Assembly (NCBI GenBank): GCA_016124235.1 | Contig: WGOC01000009.1 | Coordinates: 1-64,000, forward strand | DNA from: a bacterium | Lineage (GTDB): Bacteria > Verrucomicrobiota > Verrucomicrobiia > Limisphaerales > RI-55 | DNA: 64,000 nt | Direction: 5' to 3' | Part shown: positions 62,760 through 64,000 of the stretch, in pieces | Position numbering within the stretch: position 1 is the stretch's first letter | Layout: each line of letters begins with the position of its first letter | Notes under the pieces: generated by a model | The model's database searches: none | What the model was told of the DNA's origin: nothing | What the model saw: the letters and a program-made list of their open reading frames with translations, nothing else | Made by a program: the position numbers and the translations under genes

Positions 62760-64000
62760 ATGAGTATTCTCGATGAACTGCAATGGCGGGGTTTGCACGC
62801 GGACTGCACCGACCTGGCGGGACTGACCGCACGGTTGAATGAAGGCGGCATCACACTCTACTGCGGTTTTGATCCCACGGCCGACAGTCTGCACGTGGGC
62901 CACCTCGTACCTCTGCTGGCGCTCGCGCGCTTCCAACGATTCGGCCATCACCCGATTGCCGTGGCGGGCGGCGCCACGGGAAGCATCGGCGATCCCAGCG
63001 GCAAGTCGGCTGAGCGCTCGCTGCTGACCAAGGAACAGATCGCCGCAAACGTGGCCGCCGTTCGGCCGCAGCTCGAACGCTTTCTCGATTTTAAGGCGGC
63101 GACCAATCCGGCCCGTTTGGTAGACAATGCCGATTGGACCGCCGGGGTCAGTTACCTCGATTTTCTGCGCGACGTGGGCAAACATTTCACCGTCAACGTC
63201 ATGGTGGCCAAGGAAAGCGTGCGCGCCCGGATGGAAGATCGCGAAGTCGGCATCAGCTACACGGAATTCAGCTACATGCTGCTGCAGGCCTTTGATTTCC
63301 AGCAGTTGCACGAAGCCCACAACTGCCAGTTGCAAATCGGTGGCAGCGACCAGTGGGGCAACATCACGATGGGCATCGATCTCGTTCGTAAAAAAGGCGG
63401 CGGCCACGCGTTTGGCCTGACGTTGCCACTTATCACGAAGGCGGACGGAACAAAGTTTGGCAAAACCGAAGCCGGCGCGATCTGGCTCGATCCCAAAAAG
63501 ACGAGCGTGTATCGCTTCTATCAGTTTTGGATCAACACCGACGATCGCGATGTGATCCGCTACTTGAAGTATTTCACTTTTCTTGACCGCGCCGAAATCG
63601 AAGCGCTGGAGAATGCGCACACGACCAATCCGGGAGCCCGCGAAGCTCATCGTGCGCTGGCCCAGGCCGCCACGGAATTGATCCACGGAGCCGATGCGGC
63701 ACAGGAAGCCCAGCGTGCCAGCGCGATTCTTTTCGGCGGGGGTCTGGACGGCATTCGGGAGAGCACGTTCAACGAAATCGTTGGCGAAGTTCCCACCAAG
63801 GAAATGTCGGCCGAACGGCTGTCCGGCGAGGGCATTCCGTTGGTCGATTTGTTGACCGAATCCGGTCTGTGCTCGAGCAAGGGTCAGGCACGCAAAGACA
63901 TTCAAGGCGGTGGAATCTATTTGAACAACGAACGGGAGTCGGATTTCCAAAGACATGTGACCTCGCAAAGTTTGTTGTTTGGCCGGCATTTGCTTTTGCG
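62760..64000 (+). CDS. tyrS: Tyrosyl-tRNA synthetase (partial, runs past window end)
   Basis: Class I aminoacyl-tRNA synthetase charging tRNA-Tyr. Open from the ATG at 62760 to the window end without a stop, 413 codons, so only the extreme C-terminus is missing. Rossmann catalytic domain: GITLYCGFDPTADSLHVGHL (HVGH, the HIGH motif), GGATGSIGDPSGKSAER, VNVMVAKESVRARM, SYTEFSYMLLQAFDF, QLQIGGSDQWGNIT and the KMSKS loop as KFGKTEAG. The C-terminal S4-like RNA-binding part has LLTESGLCSSKGQARKDIQG. It follows the AraC gene after 97 bp. Confidence 0.96.
   Translation, partial: MSILDELQWRGLHADCTDLAGLTARLNEGGITLYCGFDPTADSLHVGHLVPLLALARFQRFGHHPIAVAGGATGSIGDPSGKSAERSLLTKEQIAANVAAVRPQLERFLDFKAATNPARLVDNADWTAGVSYLDFLRDVGKHFTVNVMVAKESVRARMEDREVGISYTEFSYMLLQAFDFQQLHEAHNCQLQIGGSDQWGNITMGIDLVRKKGGGHAFGLTLPLITKADGTKFGKTEAGAIWLDPKKTSVYRFYQFWINTDDRDVIRYLKYFTFLDRAEIEALENAHTTNPGAREAHRALAQAATELIHGADAAQEAQRASAILFGGGLDGIRESTFNEIVGEVPTKEMSAERLSGEGIPLVDLLTESGLCSSKGQARKDIQGGGIYLNNERESDFQRHVTSQSLLFGRHLLL

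Overview
The window looks like a chromosomal segment of a soil or freshwater Verrucomicrobium, most likely the Pedosphaera/Limisphaera side of the phylum. This is inferred from the combination of a Planctomycete/Verrucomicrobium-type secreted PSCyt1-DUF1549-DUF1553 protein paired with a DUF1501 protein, a PEP-CTERM protein, secreted FG-GAP and sialate-esterase proteins, giant RHS proteins and a characteristic tyrosine recombinase. No 16S gene or other taxonomic marker is present, so the placement is tentative.

Left part (1 to about 31,790) is accessory DNA. It opens with a palindrome and a complete MobF (TrwC/TraI-type) relaxase-helicase and closes with a tyrosine recombinase next to the 3' end of a tRNA-Cys gene, as in an integrative mobilizable element; no coupling protein or type IV secretion gene is visible and the far attachment site is not in the window. 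Two polymorphic-toxin loci lie between, both reading leftward. Locus 1 (12,032 to 3,743) is LamG/calcium-repeat secreted protein, 2,106-residue SpvB/FG-GAP/RHS protein with a C-terminal toxin, and immunity gene one base later. Locus 2 (26,186 to 14,956) is small secreted calcium-repeat protein, 3,369-residue Calx-beta/transglutaminase-like/RHS protein with an HNH-type C-terminal toxin, and a zinc-ribbon DUF1963-like immunity gene, followed by an orphan SMI1/KNR4 immunity gene. A diverged 190-260 bp structured repeat follows each of the three immunity-type genes. Small regulators (two XRE repressors, two response regulators) and two helix-turn-helix accessory genes fill the space near the integrase.

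Middle part (31,787 to about 50,800) is ordinary chromosome: tRNA-Cys, PLP-binding YggS, tRNA-Pro, ChaN-like protein with PDZ, FG-GAP protein, PQQ-type sugar dehydrogenase, an ECF sigma/anti-sigma-like/DUF3106 operon, ATP-type phosphofructokinase, CBM48 protein, sialate O-acetylesterase, a histidine kinase/response regulator pair, and the DUF1501 and PSCyt1 gene pair.

Right part: 50,750-53,550 is a small scar-like island flanked by a ~108-bp direct repeat that copies the 5' end of the PSCyt1 gene. It holds a truncated integrase relative, a conserved unknown gene, a DUF2975/XRE pair and a fragment of the neighbouring 615-residue gene. After it come secreted unknown proteins, a solitary flagellin with a strong terminator, a bile-acid:sodium symporter family transporter, a GYF_2/cyclic-nucleotide-binding protein, a CoA-binding protein, an AraC regulator and a tyrosyl-tRNA synthetase cut by the window end.
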